Source of the DNA: Ctenosaura bakeri
Taxonomy: Eukaryota > Chordata > Lepidosauria > Squamata > Iguanidae
Assembly: GCA_948474755.1 (NCBI GenBank)
Contig: CAOLHI010001039.1
Span: 310,001-374,000, forward strand
Length of the DNA: 64,000 nt
Direction of reading: 5' to 3'
The position numbers were made by a program, and so were the translations under genes. Each line of letters begins with the position of its first letter. The stretch's first letter is position 1. The notes below the pieces were generated by a model. It was not told the origin of the DNA and searched no databases. It worked only from the letters and a program-made list of their open reading frames with translations. Below are positions 37,113-48,000 of this stretch, one piece after another.

Positions 37113-37589
37113 GGCCCTTTCCACATGTGAAGGAAAAAACGTCCTGAGACGTCCTGAAACGGAGCTTACCTGAGTCTGTCGCCACGTGGACCAGCACGTT
37201 TTCGCTGCTCCACACTCCTGGGCGTCCTGTGGTGTCCTGCGGGGCCCAAAATGGTGGCTTATGACTGGCAGAGTCTCTCCACCAACCAGAGAAGCTCGCC
37301 AGCTGGAAAGCCCGCCCCCGGCAGATCTGCAGGCATGCCCTTGCACGCGCCTGCAAATCCACACTGGGCACTGTGAACGGGGCTGCAAGCGGCTGCACGA
37401 TCATTCTTTTTAAAGACCACATGAAAAGTGGTTTTCAAAAAGCACGTGGCGCCGCCACTTCCAGTCGCCCTAGCGCGGATTGGGGTGTGGAACTACACAA
37501 AAGTAGTCCACCCCAATCCACTTTACGGTGTAGACGACCTTGTCAGAAGTTGCTCTACACCGTTTTTAAACCCCCATGTGGAAAGGGCC
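37113..37589. mobile_element. GC-rich PIF-Harbinger-like MITE with TAA target duplication
   Basis: The element is 477 bp with inverted ends GGCCCTTTCCACATG and CATGTGGAAAGGGCC (15-bp perfect). It is flanked by TAA on both sides (37110-37112 and 37590-37592). The interior is CpG-rich. Near the right end are two hairpins: GGATTGGGGTG... / ...CCACCCCAATCC around 37478-37521, and CGGTGTAGA... / ...TCTACACCG around 37526-37562. Overlapping ORFs of 122 to 147 codons on the minus strand are chance products of GC-rich sequence. Confidence 0.8.
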
Positions 37590-37849
37590 TAAGTCTGGGC
37601 CCATCCTTTATATCTGTATCAGTTCATTTGTGAATATATACAGACATAGATTAACAAACTCAACAAAGATCTGTACTTCTAACTGCAATAAGCAATACTG
37701 TTGTATTTTTGTCCCAGACACAAGAGTCAAGAACTAAAGTAAGACACACATCCCAATGTTCCCTCCACATAAATGCTGAAGCACCTTCAATTTCCTCAAC
37801 AAGGCTATATTTCGTTTCTTTAACTTTAAGGTACATTTTTCGCTACATT

Positions 37850-37917
37850 CTACTCTTTTTAATTTGTAAGCCACACTGAGTTTCAATTTTGTGGAAAAGG
37901 TGGGGCATCAATAAAGT
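37850..37917 (+). mobile_element. L2-type LINE 3' tail
   Basis: TTTTTAATTTGTAAGCCACA, CTGAGTTTCAATTTTGTGGA, GGTGGGGCATCAATAAA. Plus strand. Confidence 0.55.
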
Positions 37918-37920
37918 TAG

Positions 37921-37968
37921 GAGACAGCGTAGTGTAGTGGTTTGAACATTAGAGTCTGATTCTGGAAC
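37921..37968 (+). mobile_element. tRNA-derived SINE, head fragment
   Basis: AGACAGCGTAGTGTAGTGGT followed by TTGAACATTAGAGTCTGATT is the tRNA-like head only; the body is missing. Confidence 0.55.
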
Positions 37969-38475
37969 AACCATTTCTTCTCTGGATACCTTCATGAACA
38001 TGTGCAGGGTGGAGATAAAGAACAGTAATAAGGGCATTTTATGCATCTTGACAGTGTCTGGCAAGTTACTTTTTAAAAACAAATTGTTCCTATTAGTCAG
38101 TGTAGTAATTTGAATGTCATAGTAATTACATGGAAACGTAATTTATTATTGTTATTCTTCATCTTGTTAGAAGTTAGTTGATGAGTTGCATGTTACTTTC
38201 TAAAGTCTATTTTCTTTAGTAGTGATGTTCCTAAAAAGACCCACCTACCTAAGAGAATACAATTGGAGAAGTCAAGGGTAAGACCCTGGTCAGACATTTT
38301 GTAACAAGAAAGACCTTATCTGCAGCCAAAAAGAAAGAAAAGCCTCAATGAAACTCTTCAAGCAGTTAAGGACAGATGATAAGCAAAAGGAAAAGGTGAC
38401 AGAAATAGGGCGAGAACCCTAAATGTAACCATTCAGTGACTTGTACAATGACTTATGAACCCTAATGTACACCTA

Positions 38476-38658
38476 TCACTGGGTTTTCTTGGTAAGATTT
38501 GTTTAGAGGGCATTTGCCTTGCCATTCCATTCCTCTGAGGCTGAGAGAATGTGACTTGGCGAAGGTCACCTAATGGTTTTCCATTGCGGACCACTGATTT
38601 GAACCCTGGTCTCCTAGAATCCTAATACAACACTCAAACCACAAAACAATGTTGGCTC
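38476..38658 (-). mobile_element. tRNA-derived SINE
   Basis: Reverse-oriented copy with CTGAGGCTGAGAGAATGTGA, TTGAACCCTGGTCTCCTAGA and the head CAAACCACAAAACAATGTTG. Confidence 0.75.
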
Positions 38659-40264
38659 TCAAAAGGTCAAATACAACACTCTGAATTTAGCTTGAAAAAC
38701 AGACAAAACAGACAAACAAAACAAACACTGTCTCTCAGTCTCTCTCACACACGCATACTGGTGGCTAACACCCAACAAGTCATACTTGCTGTACATTGGA
38801 TCAGGTGAACTTCTTAAATAGTCTTCAAAAGTACCACTGTAGAGCACATTACTGTAGTCCAGGAGACCTAGAGCAAAGTGTGGGCCCTCAGGGCTCTTTC
38901 TTTGTCCCTCAAATCATTCAGATTTCTCAGACTGCCATTTTATCCCCCTCCAAGGCATCCTGGAAGCCTCCAATGGTAGCGATTCATTTTTAAACTTGTT
39001 TGTAGTCCCCCTGTCCACCTAACAACATTTGAAATATAAAAAAATCGACCTGCTTAGAAGTAGACTTCTGCCTACTTTGTGTGGATACTTTTTATTTGGC
39101 ACTTTGTGCAGCTCTGGAGGGTCCCAAGGACACAAAATTGTCCCTTCCACTTGCCAGAGTTACCCAGTACTGCTGTAGACAAATTGAAAGGTTACCATAC
39201 CACACCTAATAACGATTATCATTGATTTAAAATATCAATTAATAGGCATGCTGGAATCCTACAAGCTATTCCAACCGAAGTTAAGTCCATGGACTCTAGT
39301 AGAATTTGGGTAACAATTGATTCACTAGTCAAGAAGCGGTTCAATAGGGTCTACTCAGCTGGGACTACCAACAGGATTCAGCCTGAAATCTGACAAATCT
39401 TCCCTTTTTTTCCTTGCAAATTCCTTCCAGCACTGCAGTGTACAGAACAGACCAAGTCAAGGTTTTCCCTCTATAGGAAAGCTTACTATTGATGCATGTT
39501 TCTTTTGATTTATAAACAACCTTGTGTTATTTCTAACTCTTATGCTAAATTCCATAAGTTTTTTTTTCTGGTATTTTTACTTTCACACTGAAATAATAAA
39601 TACAGAGACCAAAGGAACAGGAGTTAGGGCTCAATAGAAGAACGTGAAGAATGTCTCAAATTTTCAGTATCAGTGGAAGCCTCATTTTCCAAGGGACACT
39701 CCAGGTCTCCTTCTTGAATTTCCATGTGTCTGACATTTCTCCCTATGTATGCCTGTGTAGGAAGAAATCATTTCGGAAAGCCCTCAGACCCAACCCCACA
39801 CTCTTTATTCAAAGATGCTGCTGGCCCTTCTTACCTTTACAGCACAGTTAAGATCACTGTGGCATTCCTGTGGCAATTTCCTATAAATACAATCCGAGAG
39901 CTTGGAATAGGTAATGTTGTAGCAGTAGCAGCCTAAGCCTCTCATGTCAGCCAGGCAGTAAATCGACTCCAGACTTTAGGGATACAATTCAGCAGCTTGG
40001 ATAACATCTCTAAAGTTCAGCCTAAAACCTGAACTACAGCTACCACCCTACTGACAGGGAAGTCTCCATTAGCCACTGGATTTTGGACTACAGCTCCCAT
40101 ATGCTGGCTGAGGGTTGGTGGAGCATTGTTGTCGTTGGTGGTATTAGTGTGTGCCTTCAAATCATTTGAGCTACAGTTCATTAAAAAAAAAGGACCTTTG
40201 CAAGCTGTGTCCTATTAAAGGTACTTCTCCTCCTTCTTACATGCAATGCCTGGCTTACTCTTTT

Positions 40265-40824
40265 CTAGGGACATAATTCTTCATTAAATTCATTTTTGAA
40301 GGACGCAAGAAGGGATTTTAGCAATTTTCTTCTCACTTTATTTTTTTATTTTTTAAATTTTTTTATTTGTATCCTGCCTCTCCATATGGATCGAGGTGGC
40401 GAACAACTTAGAAATATCATGTATTTCGATACATTTTTCTATACATGCCCCCAACAAGCTGGGTACTCATTTTACCGACCTACGGAAGGATGGAAGGCTG
40501 AGTCAACCTTGGAGCCCGGCAGGATCGAACTCATAGGCTTGTGGCTTGCAGTACTGGCATTTAACCACTGCATCAGCAGGGCGCCACTTTGAGATACCCA
40601 TTGAAAACTATGCAGTTTTTTATTATTATTCTTTGTTCAGGGCTTATTCTATGCAAAATTCGCATTTTTGTCTGCACAAAACTCCATGTTCAAATTTTGT
40701 GCACAATAAGCCCTGAACTGCAAAGATTTTAGTCACTCCAGGATTCTCTTCATCAGAGTTTTCCAGCACCTAAGACACCTTTTTCAAAACATTTCTCAAA
40801 TATTTTTAAAATATTCTTTCCATT
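40265..40824 (+). repeat. Unassigned dispersed repeat 'TAGGGATGTA', copy 4, split by a SINE
   Basis: Starts CTAGGGACATAATTCTTCAT and ends AAAATATTCTTTCCATT. The halves are separated by a Sauria-type SINE at 40340-40584. Right half: TTATTCTATGCAAAATTCGC, AATTTTGTGCACAATAAGCC, CCAGGATTCTCTTCATCAG. Confidence 0.65.
40340..40584 (-). mobile_element. Sauria-type tRNA SINE
   Basis: The minus strand reads GGCGCCCTGCTGATGCAGTG, GTTAAATGCCAGTACTGCAA, then a B box in GAGTTCGATCCTGCC. Further on come TTCCGTAGGTCGGTAAAATG and an A-rich tail (AAATAAAAAAATTT). CACTTT occurs on both sides (40334-40339 and 40585-40590), consistent with a short target duplication. The family is restricted to lizards and snakes, as far as I know. 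Confidence 0.8.
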
Positions 40825-41329
40825 ACTACTCCTTTCTGCTCCCTCCCAACACAACCCTCAGCAGCAGATCTTTAAATTCAGAACTCCTAAATTCTTTTCC
40901 TTGCTTTTACAACACCCAAGCACTGTAATTACCTTGCAAATTGCTCAGTTAGAGTTTACAGAAGTTTCTTTCTTCCCTCTGCTTTGTTTACTCTCCTTAG
41001 AAGCAATTATTTCTACTGTCTTTGTGGTTTCAATTGCTTCTGGTGCTTACCCCCCCCCACCAGTCCAGCAAATACTGACAAAGGTGGCAAGCCATTGTGG
41101 GATGGCTCATCACTGCCTTCAGCCTCTTTCATCCCAACTATACTCATGTCCAGATAATTTGGCTGCAAGTAGGCAGGGAAAAAGACTCCAGCCATGCTGA
41201 AATATCCTCACCTAGTTTCATTTTTTGAAAACTCTGCAGCCCCTCTACAAGGCAAGGTATATGTTTCACAGTCTAATCATTTGATCACTAAGAATTAAAC
41301 TTGCACCCAGCTTCTGATCTCTACCTGCT

Positions 41330-41756
41330 GATGGAGGGATTTCTCTCAGTTCTACTGCCATTACAACCTTCTTTGGTGAGGACATGAGAGGGGGCCTTCT
41401 TGGTAGCTGATCCAAGGCTGTGGAACTCCTTACCACGGTAAGCTAAATTGGTCTCTTTTTGCTAATTATGCTGGCAGTCAAAGATCTTTTTATTTAGAAA
41501 GGCCTTGACTGTTAACTGGCTGTTTCAGAAGCTTCTTGTAAGGAGGGATGCTGTATTTTTATCATCTTTACTATCTTTTAAATGCTTTTAAAAACTGTTT
41601 TAAATTAGCACTTTTAATAGGTTTGCTTATTTGGTTTTTTTTTTTAACTTTTGTATTATAAATGGTTTTATCTGCATTTCAAATTCTCTTGTAAGCCACC
41701 ATGGGTCTCATATAGGGGAATATGGAAGGAAGGAAGGAGGGAAGGAGGGAACAAAC
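41330..41756 (+). mobile_element. L2-type LINE 3' region
   Basis: A decayed C-terminal coding remnant (GGGCCTTCTTGGTAGCTGAT, AAGGCTGTGGAACTCCTTAC) is followed by a long AT-rich 3' UTR and the end TCTTGTAAGCCACCATGGGT with (GGAA)n. Confidence 0.65.
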
Positions 41757-43258
41757 ATCACCCAATTGATGAAGATCTGAAGGGAGAGTCAGCAGTACCA
41801 CTCCCAACATTCAAAAATGTACCAGAAGGTCTGTGTGTTAGTACTGGGCAGAGATAGGATGTGGGTCAGGGCTGACAGAGTTTTATTCCATATATGATCA
41901 TTAGCCCTCCACACAGAGGGTTAACACCCAAAGAATCATGTCTCTCAATCATGTAACATCTTTCCTTTCTAACCCAATCTTTCATTTCTGTGCTTTATTT
42001 CTCTAAAATTGTATTCACAGCTTATCTTTCAATTCCAGCAGGATGAACATGCTAAAACATTCACCTTGCAGGAGTTAAAAGATGGGAAGGGAAAGGTAAC
42101 AGCCCTCTTTCTTTGATCTGCTGAAGAGATAGCTAGGGGATGGCATTAAAATGGTAGTGACATTTAGCAGGTGGCAGTATTTAGCAGGAATTCTCTCTTC
42201 TGGTAGAAAAAAGAGAAGGGGAATGGAAAGAATGGATCTCTGCAGAAAAAGTTCTGCATGTTGTGATCTTGTATCTGAAGATAACCTTGCTGCCTGACAG
42301 TTTTATAGACGTGACCATTGTTTGATGCTGGTATACCTCTGTTTCCCTGCCAATCAAACTGCAGGATGCTTTTTGCCAAGATGACAGACTTTTCTTTAGC
42401 CTTTGCGGGAGACTGCCAATAAAGTTGCCCCCTCCATTCCCTCTGTTGTATTCCTTTTATTTAATTATTTTGTTCCATCAAAGAACAAGCAAAAGGGGCT
42501 GATAGCAAAGTGGAGTGACTTGGAACATGCAGGGTTTACGTTCACTTCATATTAATGCAGCAATCAATCACCTCTTGGGAAATTAAATTTTTTGCCCTGC
42601 TATTCAGCATTTACTATTTCTCCACCCACAGTGAAGTGAGAGGTACAGATCTACTTCAAATCTCACTACACAGAGATTAATTTGTCCACAGAGCTTGAAA
42701 AGTCACTGTTCAAAGGAGTCACTTACAGTTTAAATTCCAAAGCACACACAAAATAATAGTCACTATTATAGTTCCATATTTTTTCAAAATAACTGTTTGT
42801 CTTTCTGTTTTTCAAAAGTTACTACAATAGTTATCTGTCATTACTTTAAAAATTGTAAGAAGTATAAGGCACAGGAAAAGCCAGCTCTTGAACCGTTGGA
42901 TATCCCTTTTCCGCTGTTTAATGAGGCTAAACCACTGTAACTGTAATGAAAAAATTACAAGTGCATTGCAAAGAGTATGAGGTTATGTGTCATTAGATAA
43001 AAGTGGCATTATAATTTAGTCATGCTTTTGCTATTACTTATGCCTTTCTTATTTGTTGTGCCTCTTCCTCAGCCTTGGGAACTAATTATAAATAACACTG
43101 TTGCCAAAATGATTCAAAAACTGGGCACCAGAACATATTAAATATGTCCCAGAAAGTACAGACACAAAGGTGGATGCTTCCATCATTGTATACCACTTCA
43201 ACTTAAACAAGACTTCATGTGGCACGGAAAGCATCTGGACAATAAAATCATACCAAGA

Positions 43259-43302
43259 CAGTGGTCTTGGCATGGCAGTGCAGTGGTCTTGGCATGGCAG
43301 TG
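43259..43302 (+). repeat. Perfect 22-bp tandem duplication
   Basis: CAGTGGTCTTGGCATGGCAG plus TG is present at 43259-43280 and again, identical, at 43281-43302. Identity over the whole unit points to a recent slippage event or a polymorphic site. Confidence 0.85.
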
Positions 43303-43316
43303 GTCTGGGAACTTAA

Positions 43317-43637
43317 GATCTACAGGCAAAAGATTATTGTCTATGCCACTCACATGCACAACTTAGTCAAGGCTGCAAGCCCTTCAAGATCTGGCTCCAC
43401 ATCTGTGGAACAGTCTTCCTTTGGACTTCCAGCTGGAGGAGAATCTCACCCATTTTTGTAAGGGTTTGATTTGCCAGATTAAGCAGATCAACCTGAAGTT
43501 GCTGGAGTGGGTGATGGCTGGTGGGATGTTGGAGGATTTTATATATATTTATAGCATTATGTTTTATTGTCTTTGGCTCTGATTGTATATGTTTAAGGTT
43601 CCATCTTTTGGTGGAAAAGACGTTATAAACAAGCATT
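43317..43637 (+). mobile_element. L2-like LINE 3' end, family shared with 52605-52961
   Basis: AAGATTATTGTCTATGCCAC, CTGCAAGCCCTTCAAGATCT, CATCTGTGGAACAGTCTTCC, then an AT-rich 3' part and AAGACGTTATAAACAAGC. The paralogous copy at 52605 still encodes LQAFEDLVQHLWNGLPLDLW, the C-terminal RLWN-type motif of L2 ORFs. Confidence 0.6.
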
Positions 43638-43833
43638 GTTATTCTTAGTCTTATTACTAGTGAGCAAGTTCACACTATGCTTCCACTAACATATCCTGAA
43701 GTATAACTAACAGGTACAGAGGACCTTACAAGCATCACTAGTGCAATGAAAACACCAACCTACCCCAAAATAGTGCTGAACCTACCTCAAAATAGTTTGA
43801 TCACCTTGGATAGCTGCTTTAAGTTTCAAACTA

Positions 43834-44357
43834 CAATCCTCCTTCAACATTCACAGATTTGACCTTTGCGAATTTGATTATTCAGAAGGTATGTGCTTTC
43901 ATCTTCCCCTTCTTGTCCTCCCATTCCCTTGCATTCCTCACCCCAGGCTTGAGAAGCTTGTGTTCAAAATGGACATTTTTTCCTTGTGGGTGAACAAAGC
44001 CCCACCACCACTGCTGGAGGAATGTCCTCTCTGCCACATGCCTGCACATTCTGCTGTGTAATGGCTGCTGATTGGTCAAGTGCTCTCTTTGCTCCTACTC
44101 CTCTCCTCTGGGAGGAATCTCCTTTCTCAAGATGGCGATCAGAAGTAGCTAGAATGCCAGAACTCAGTGCTCTGCTCTTCTCCAACTGAGGAGAAAGTAC
44201 CAGTAAGCTCTTTATCTGGTCTTTTTTCTTCCCACCAGGAGCACCAGGACCAAAGGCTGGGGAATGGAATCGGGATCGTGGGGGGGGGGTTATTCACAGT
44301 TTTTCCACTTTACAAGGATTCCATGCCCTGAACCCTCACAAATGTGGCTGGGCATTG
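43834..44357. mobile_element. TA-flanked DNA element, second family member
   Basis: Ends CAATCCTCCTTCAACATTCA and (right) AATGTGGCTGGGCATTG, flanked by TA (43832-43833 and 44358-44359). It shares GAATTTGATTATT and CAGTTTTTCCACTTTACAAG with the element at 14277-15407. No LTR insertion here, so its 524 bp give the uninterrupted size. Confidence 0.6.
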
Positions 44358-45137
44358 TAACACTTGAAGTGGATTTCATTGATATTGAAACCACCACTGC
44401 CTCAAAGCACGAACCCTTCCCTGATTGACTGGGAAAGGAGGAACAGATAAACATAGATAAAGCCATGTAGATCAACTGAAAACCAAGCATTTTGTTCAGT
44501 CATGTAGTAACCCAATAGTTGCCTACAGCAGTCCTACTCAAAGTCGTGGTCGCTGGATTAATTCCAATCCCTGATCCATGAGCTGCCACTCCTGCCAAGC
44601 TCCCAGGAAAAAAAAGAAACAACTGTACCCAATAAATACAAATTCAATACCAGTCACTGGCACACAAGGGATTAAAAACAGAGAGTTCTGCACATCAGGA
44701 AGCCCTAAAGCAGGTCATGAGTGCAGCAGCACCAACCCACTTCTGCTTTCCACCAACTGATATACAGAGACACAGAGAAAGAATATACCTCCATTGTGAC
44801 TAGTTGTCACTAATAGTTGTCACTAAGCTCTATGAATCTGTCCAATTCAGTTTTCAACCTTTCAAAGTTGTCAGCCAACTCTAGAAAGAGACTAGATAAT
44901 GCAGTTCATGTTAGAGTAAACTGGCATGTTCCTGATTATGTATGAGGCATGCCTCCAGTTTAATTTGAGGATGGGGATCTCAAATCAAAGCCCTTGGAAA
45001 TACCAATTTAGCCTTAGAAAAGGAAATCTGATATGAATGCTTAGAGGTAGGCTTGTACATCATTATTAAGATTAGCGCTGTACCATCAACACATAAGGAG
45101 TTTTCCAAAGTAACATGAGAAAAGAGGATGGCTTCTC

Positions 45138-45357
45138 TCTGTTGTTACTGTGTACCTTCAAGTCATTTCTGACTTATAGCAACCCTAAGGAAAACTTATA
45201 TTGGGGTTTTCTTGACAAGATTTGCTCAGATGGGGTTGCCTTTGCCCTCCTCTGAGACTGAGCCTTGCCCAGTGGGTTTCCATGGCTGAACAGGTATTTG
45301 ACCTCTGGTTGCCAAAGTCACAATCAGATGCACAAACCACTATGCCATGCCCTCTGG
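45138..45357 (-). mobile_element. tRNA-derived SINE
   Basis: Reverse-oriented, near full length: GTTGTTACTGTGTACCTTCA, TTTGCTCAGATGGGGTTGCC, GTGGGTTTCCATGGCTGAAC, CAAACCACTATGCCATGCCC. Confidence 0.75.
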
Positions 45358-46289
45358 GAGACCAAAATGACTGCCTTCAGTTTGCCACTCTATGAATAGC
45401 AGAGAAAGGGATGGAAACAAACTAAGCCAAGGTTGAAAAAAGTACCCTAAGTTCCTGTTCATACGTGCCAAAGTTCTCAACACTCTTTGGGAAATTTTAT
45501 AAATCCTTCATTGGGACAGACTAATAACAGATTATGACACTGTGGATGTGATTGAGAAATTTTTAATTAATAAATATAGGTAAATTAATGACTGTACAAG
45601 TTATCTTCATTTGCAGGATTCCACTCAATTATATTACTTTCATCAACTAGTGCTAAACAAAAGAGATGAATTTGCGTCTAAAATCTGAATCTGAATTTGT
45701 CACTAAAAAATGATTCCCACAGGCTACTGAGGGCCAAAGTAGACCCCTTATATTACATACATATATTTATTTCAGTCAATGACCAGCATAACAAACAAGC
45801 AATCAAAAGGAGTGAAACAGAATGATTAAAAAACTAATGAAATGCATTAAAAAGAATAAATTACTAAATAGAAAAATTAAAAGAACCTTAATGTTTAAAT
45901 ATTGGATATAAAATATTTGAATTACAATGATATGATAAAAAAGCAACACAGTAACACAATCTCTTTGCTACTAGGATAACATCCTACACCAACAAGCTAT
46001 AGTTGTCGACTCCCTGTATTGCAGATGCATTATGCTCAATGCATCTGGAACTGACCTCCAGTGCTCAAAACAGCTGGAATGGTGGTACAGAAAACATCTG
46101 CTCAGCCCTTTCACTTGTCATTTGCTAAAAACGGCCCTTTCCCCAGCTGTTTTCTCCCAACAGTGAGAAACAGAGCTGGGAAAAGTTACTGTCTAGACTA
46201 TAAGTCCCATATCTCCCCTGTCAGGATGGTCATACTGGCAAGAGATAATAACAGCAGTTGTAATGGTGGCTGTATTTCCTCCATATGCA

Positions 46290-46306
46290 CACACACACAC
46301 ACACAC
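46290..46306 (+). repeat. (AC)n microsatellite
   Basis: Seventeen bases of uninterrupted AC repeat in otherwise ordinary intron sequence. Confidence 0.8.
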
Positions 46307-46903
46307 CTAAAAAAAAATATAAAAACAATATAGGAAGAAAGTTTAAGAGAGGAGAAATTTTTTTTAAAAAAAAGCAGAAGAGGCAGGATGCCAAAGCAAA
46401 GGGGGAAAGAAAGAATCTTCAAGAAGATCTCAAAATAGATTGAGAGTTGGTTAGATGCAAGAAAGCTATTCCAAGGAGTGAAGAAGGAGATATCTCTGAT
46501 TGAGAGTCTATCTGGGATTATCTAAAACAGATTAGATATGAAGACAGCCAAGCTAAAGCTCCACTGACTCTCAGAGACAAATGAAATGATAAAGCATCAC
46601 TTCTGAGACAGCTGGAAAATGCACTCTTTGAGAACTGCCTTACAATTTTATTAACAGAGTGACAATAACTTCTTCATTTTCAAAGGCAATATGCAGATAA
46701 TCCTTTGTACATGTAACGCAAGGGTGGGTAAACTCTGCAGTTAGCCTAACTCTAGGTGGGCTTTGGCCTGATTTTAAAAGCCCTCTGGAAGTGATCATAT
46801 CTTCACAGAATGAACTATACTTGAGCTAGCAGTTCATTTGATGAGAAGGAAGAAGAGAGTGAAACATGTAAGAGACAGAAATAGAAGACTGTGGAAGAGT
46901 TAG

Positions 46904-47777
46904 GGTCTATTCACACTACAAAATTATTGCACTATGATTCCACTTTAATTGCCTTGGTTCCATCCTACGGAATCATGGGATCTGCAGTTCAGGGAGATGT
47001 ATTTAAAATTCTCAGTCAGAGAGCTCTAGTGCTTCTGACCTCAAAATTCCAAAGGATATAACCATAGCAGTTAAGGTGGAATCATAGTGCTACAACTCTG
47101 TAGTGCAGTGGTTCTCAACCTTCCTAATGCCGCGACCCTTTAATACAGTTCCTCATGTTGTGGTGACTCCCAACCATAAAATTATTTATTATTTACAATG
47201 CCTTCTCCCCGGCAAAGGCCGCCTTGCCGGCCAGGAACGGGGGGACGGGCAAGGAGGGAAAGAGGAGCCACGCGTCTCCCCCGGGAAAAAATTCTGAGAA
47301 CCCCCCCGGGCTCTGCTTCTGCTTCACTCTCGTTTCTGCTGGGGGGGCAGAGTGTCGACCCTAGCCGGTGGGGGGGGAATCCCAGTGCCTTTGTCTTTTG
47401 CGCTGGACGCAGCTCGCCCCCCCAGAAAAGCACCATCTTGCGGCCCCCTGGCCATTCCGCAGCGCCCCCCTCTGTGGCGAGTGGGGCAGGGGCCATGGTG
47501 AGGAGGGGGCCTGCTTCGCGTGCTGCCGCCCCCCCCCAGCTGGCCCGTCAGATGGGAGGTTCTCCCAGTAGCGGAGAAGGGGAGCGATTTCAGTCCCTTC
47601 TGAACAGGGGGCAGGAGGACGCAAGCGCGTGGTTCGCGCTTGCGCACCACCACCGAGGAGGGAATGGAGCCTAAGACCATCGGAAATATGTATTTTCCGA
47701 TTGTCTTAGGCGACCCCTGTGAAAGGGTCATTCGCGACCCACAGGTTGAGAACCGCTGCTGTAGTGTGAAACAGTCC
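46904..47777. mobile_element. MITE family A, carrying a nested SPIN-like element
   Basis: Left end GGTCTATTCACACTACAAAA. Right end TGAAACAGTCC after the insertion. The interior TTTAATTGCCTTGGTTCCAT and AGCAGTTAAGGTGGAATCAT match the other copies. A 653-bp hAT element lies inside the right terminal repeat at 47106-47758, so this MITE is the older of the two. Confidence 0.7.
47106..47758. mobile_element. SPIN-like non-autonomous hAT element with GC-rich cargo
   Basis: The left end CAGTGGTTCTCAACCTTCCT continues AATGCCGCGACCCTTTAATA and CAGTTCCTCATGTTGTGGTG. The right end includes TCTTAGGCGACCCCTGTGAA, AGGGTCATTCGCGACCCACA and GGTTGAGAACCGCTG. Both match the SPIN (Space Invaders) hAT family as I know it from mammals and lizards. 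The target octamer CTGTAGTG is duplicated perfectly (47098-47105 and 47759-47766). Between about 47195 and 47655 the usual AT-rich SPIN interior is replaced by strongly GC- and CpG-rich DNA with long C and G runs. Next to the right arm is a hairpin of about 18 bp (47669-47686 with 47693-47711). ORFs of up to 158 codons cross the cargo on both strands, but I recognise no protein. Confidence 0.85.
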
Positions 47778-47819
47778 TAAAAAGGGTAAAAAGGAGGTAG
47801 CAGAAAGAGAAAGGGGATC

Positions 47820-48000
47820 AGTGGGGCCTTCTCACTGTCCCACCACCCTCACAGATACAGTAGGAACGTGGGACAGAGCCTTCTTGGTGGCTGCTCCCAG
47901 CTTCTGGAACTCCCTTCCTAGAGATGCCAGATTGGTTCCCTCTGCTGTTGTTCAGTAAGTAAATGGAGATGTTTTTATTTCTCATAGGGAAAGGACCTTT
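47820..48000 (+). mobile_element. L2-type LINE 3' fragment
   Basis: GACAGAGCCTTCTTGGTGGC, CCCAGCTTCTGGAACTCCCT, then AGATGTTTTTATTTCTCATA: the decayed C-terminal WNSLP-type region of L2. It ends without its tail. Confidence 0.6.

Noticed and set aside
36979..37422. Overlapping minus-strand ORFs of 147 and 122 codons
   Set aside because: They cross the left edge of a GC-rich MITE. Stop codons are rare there by composition, and frames overlap on both strands.
42380..42470. Retroviral-like R/U5 with CAATAAAGTTGCCCCCTCC
   Set aside because: The polyadenylation signal and CT-rich run look LTR-like, but no TG start, CA end, TATA box at the right distance or target duplication could be found.
47198..47674. 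158-codon ORF with Pro/Arg/Gly-rich product
   Set aside because: Long ORFs occur on both strands of the same GC-rich cargo, which indicates composition and not coding. Kept only as part of the SPIN-like cargo finding.
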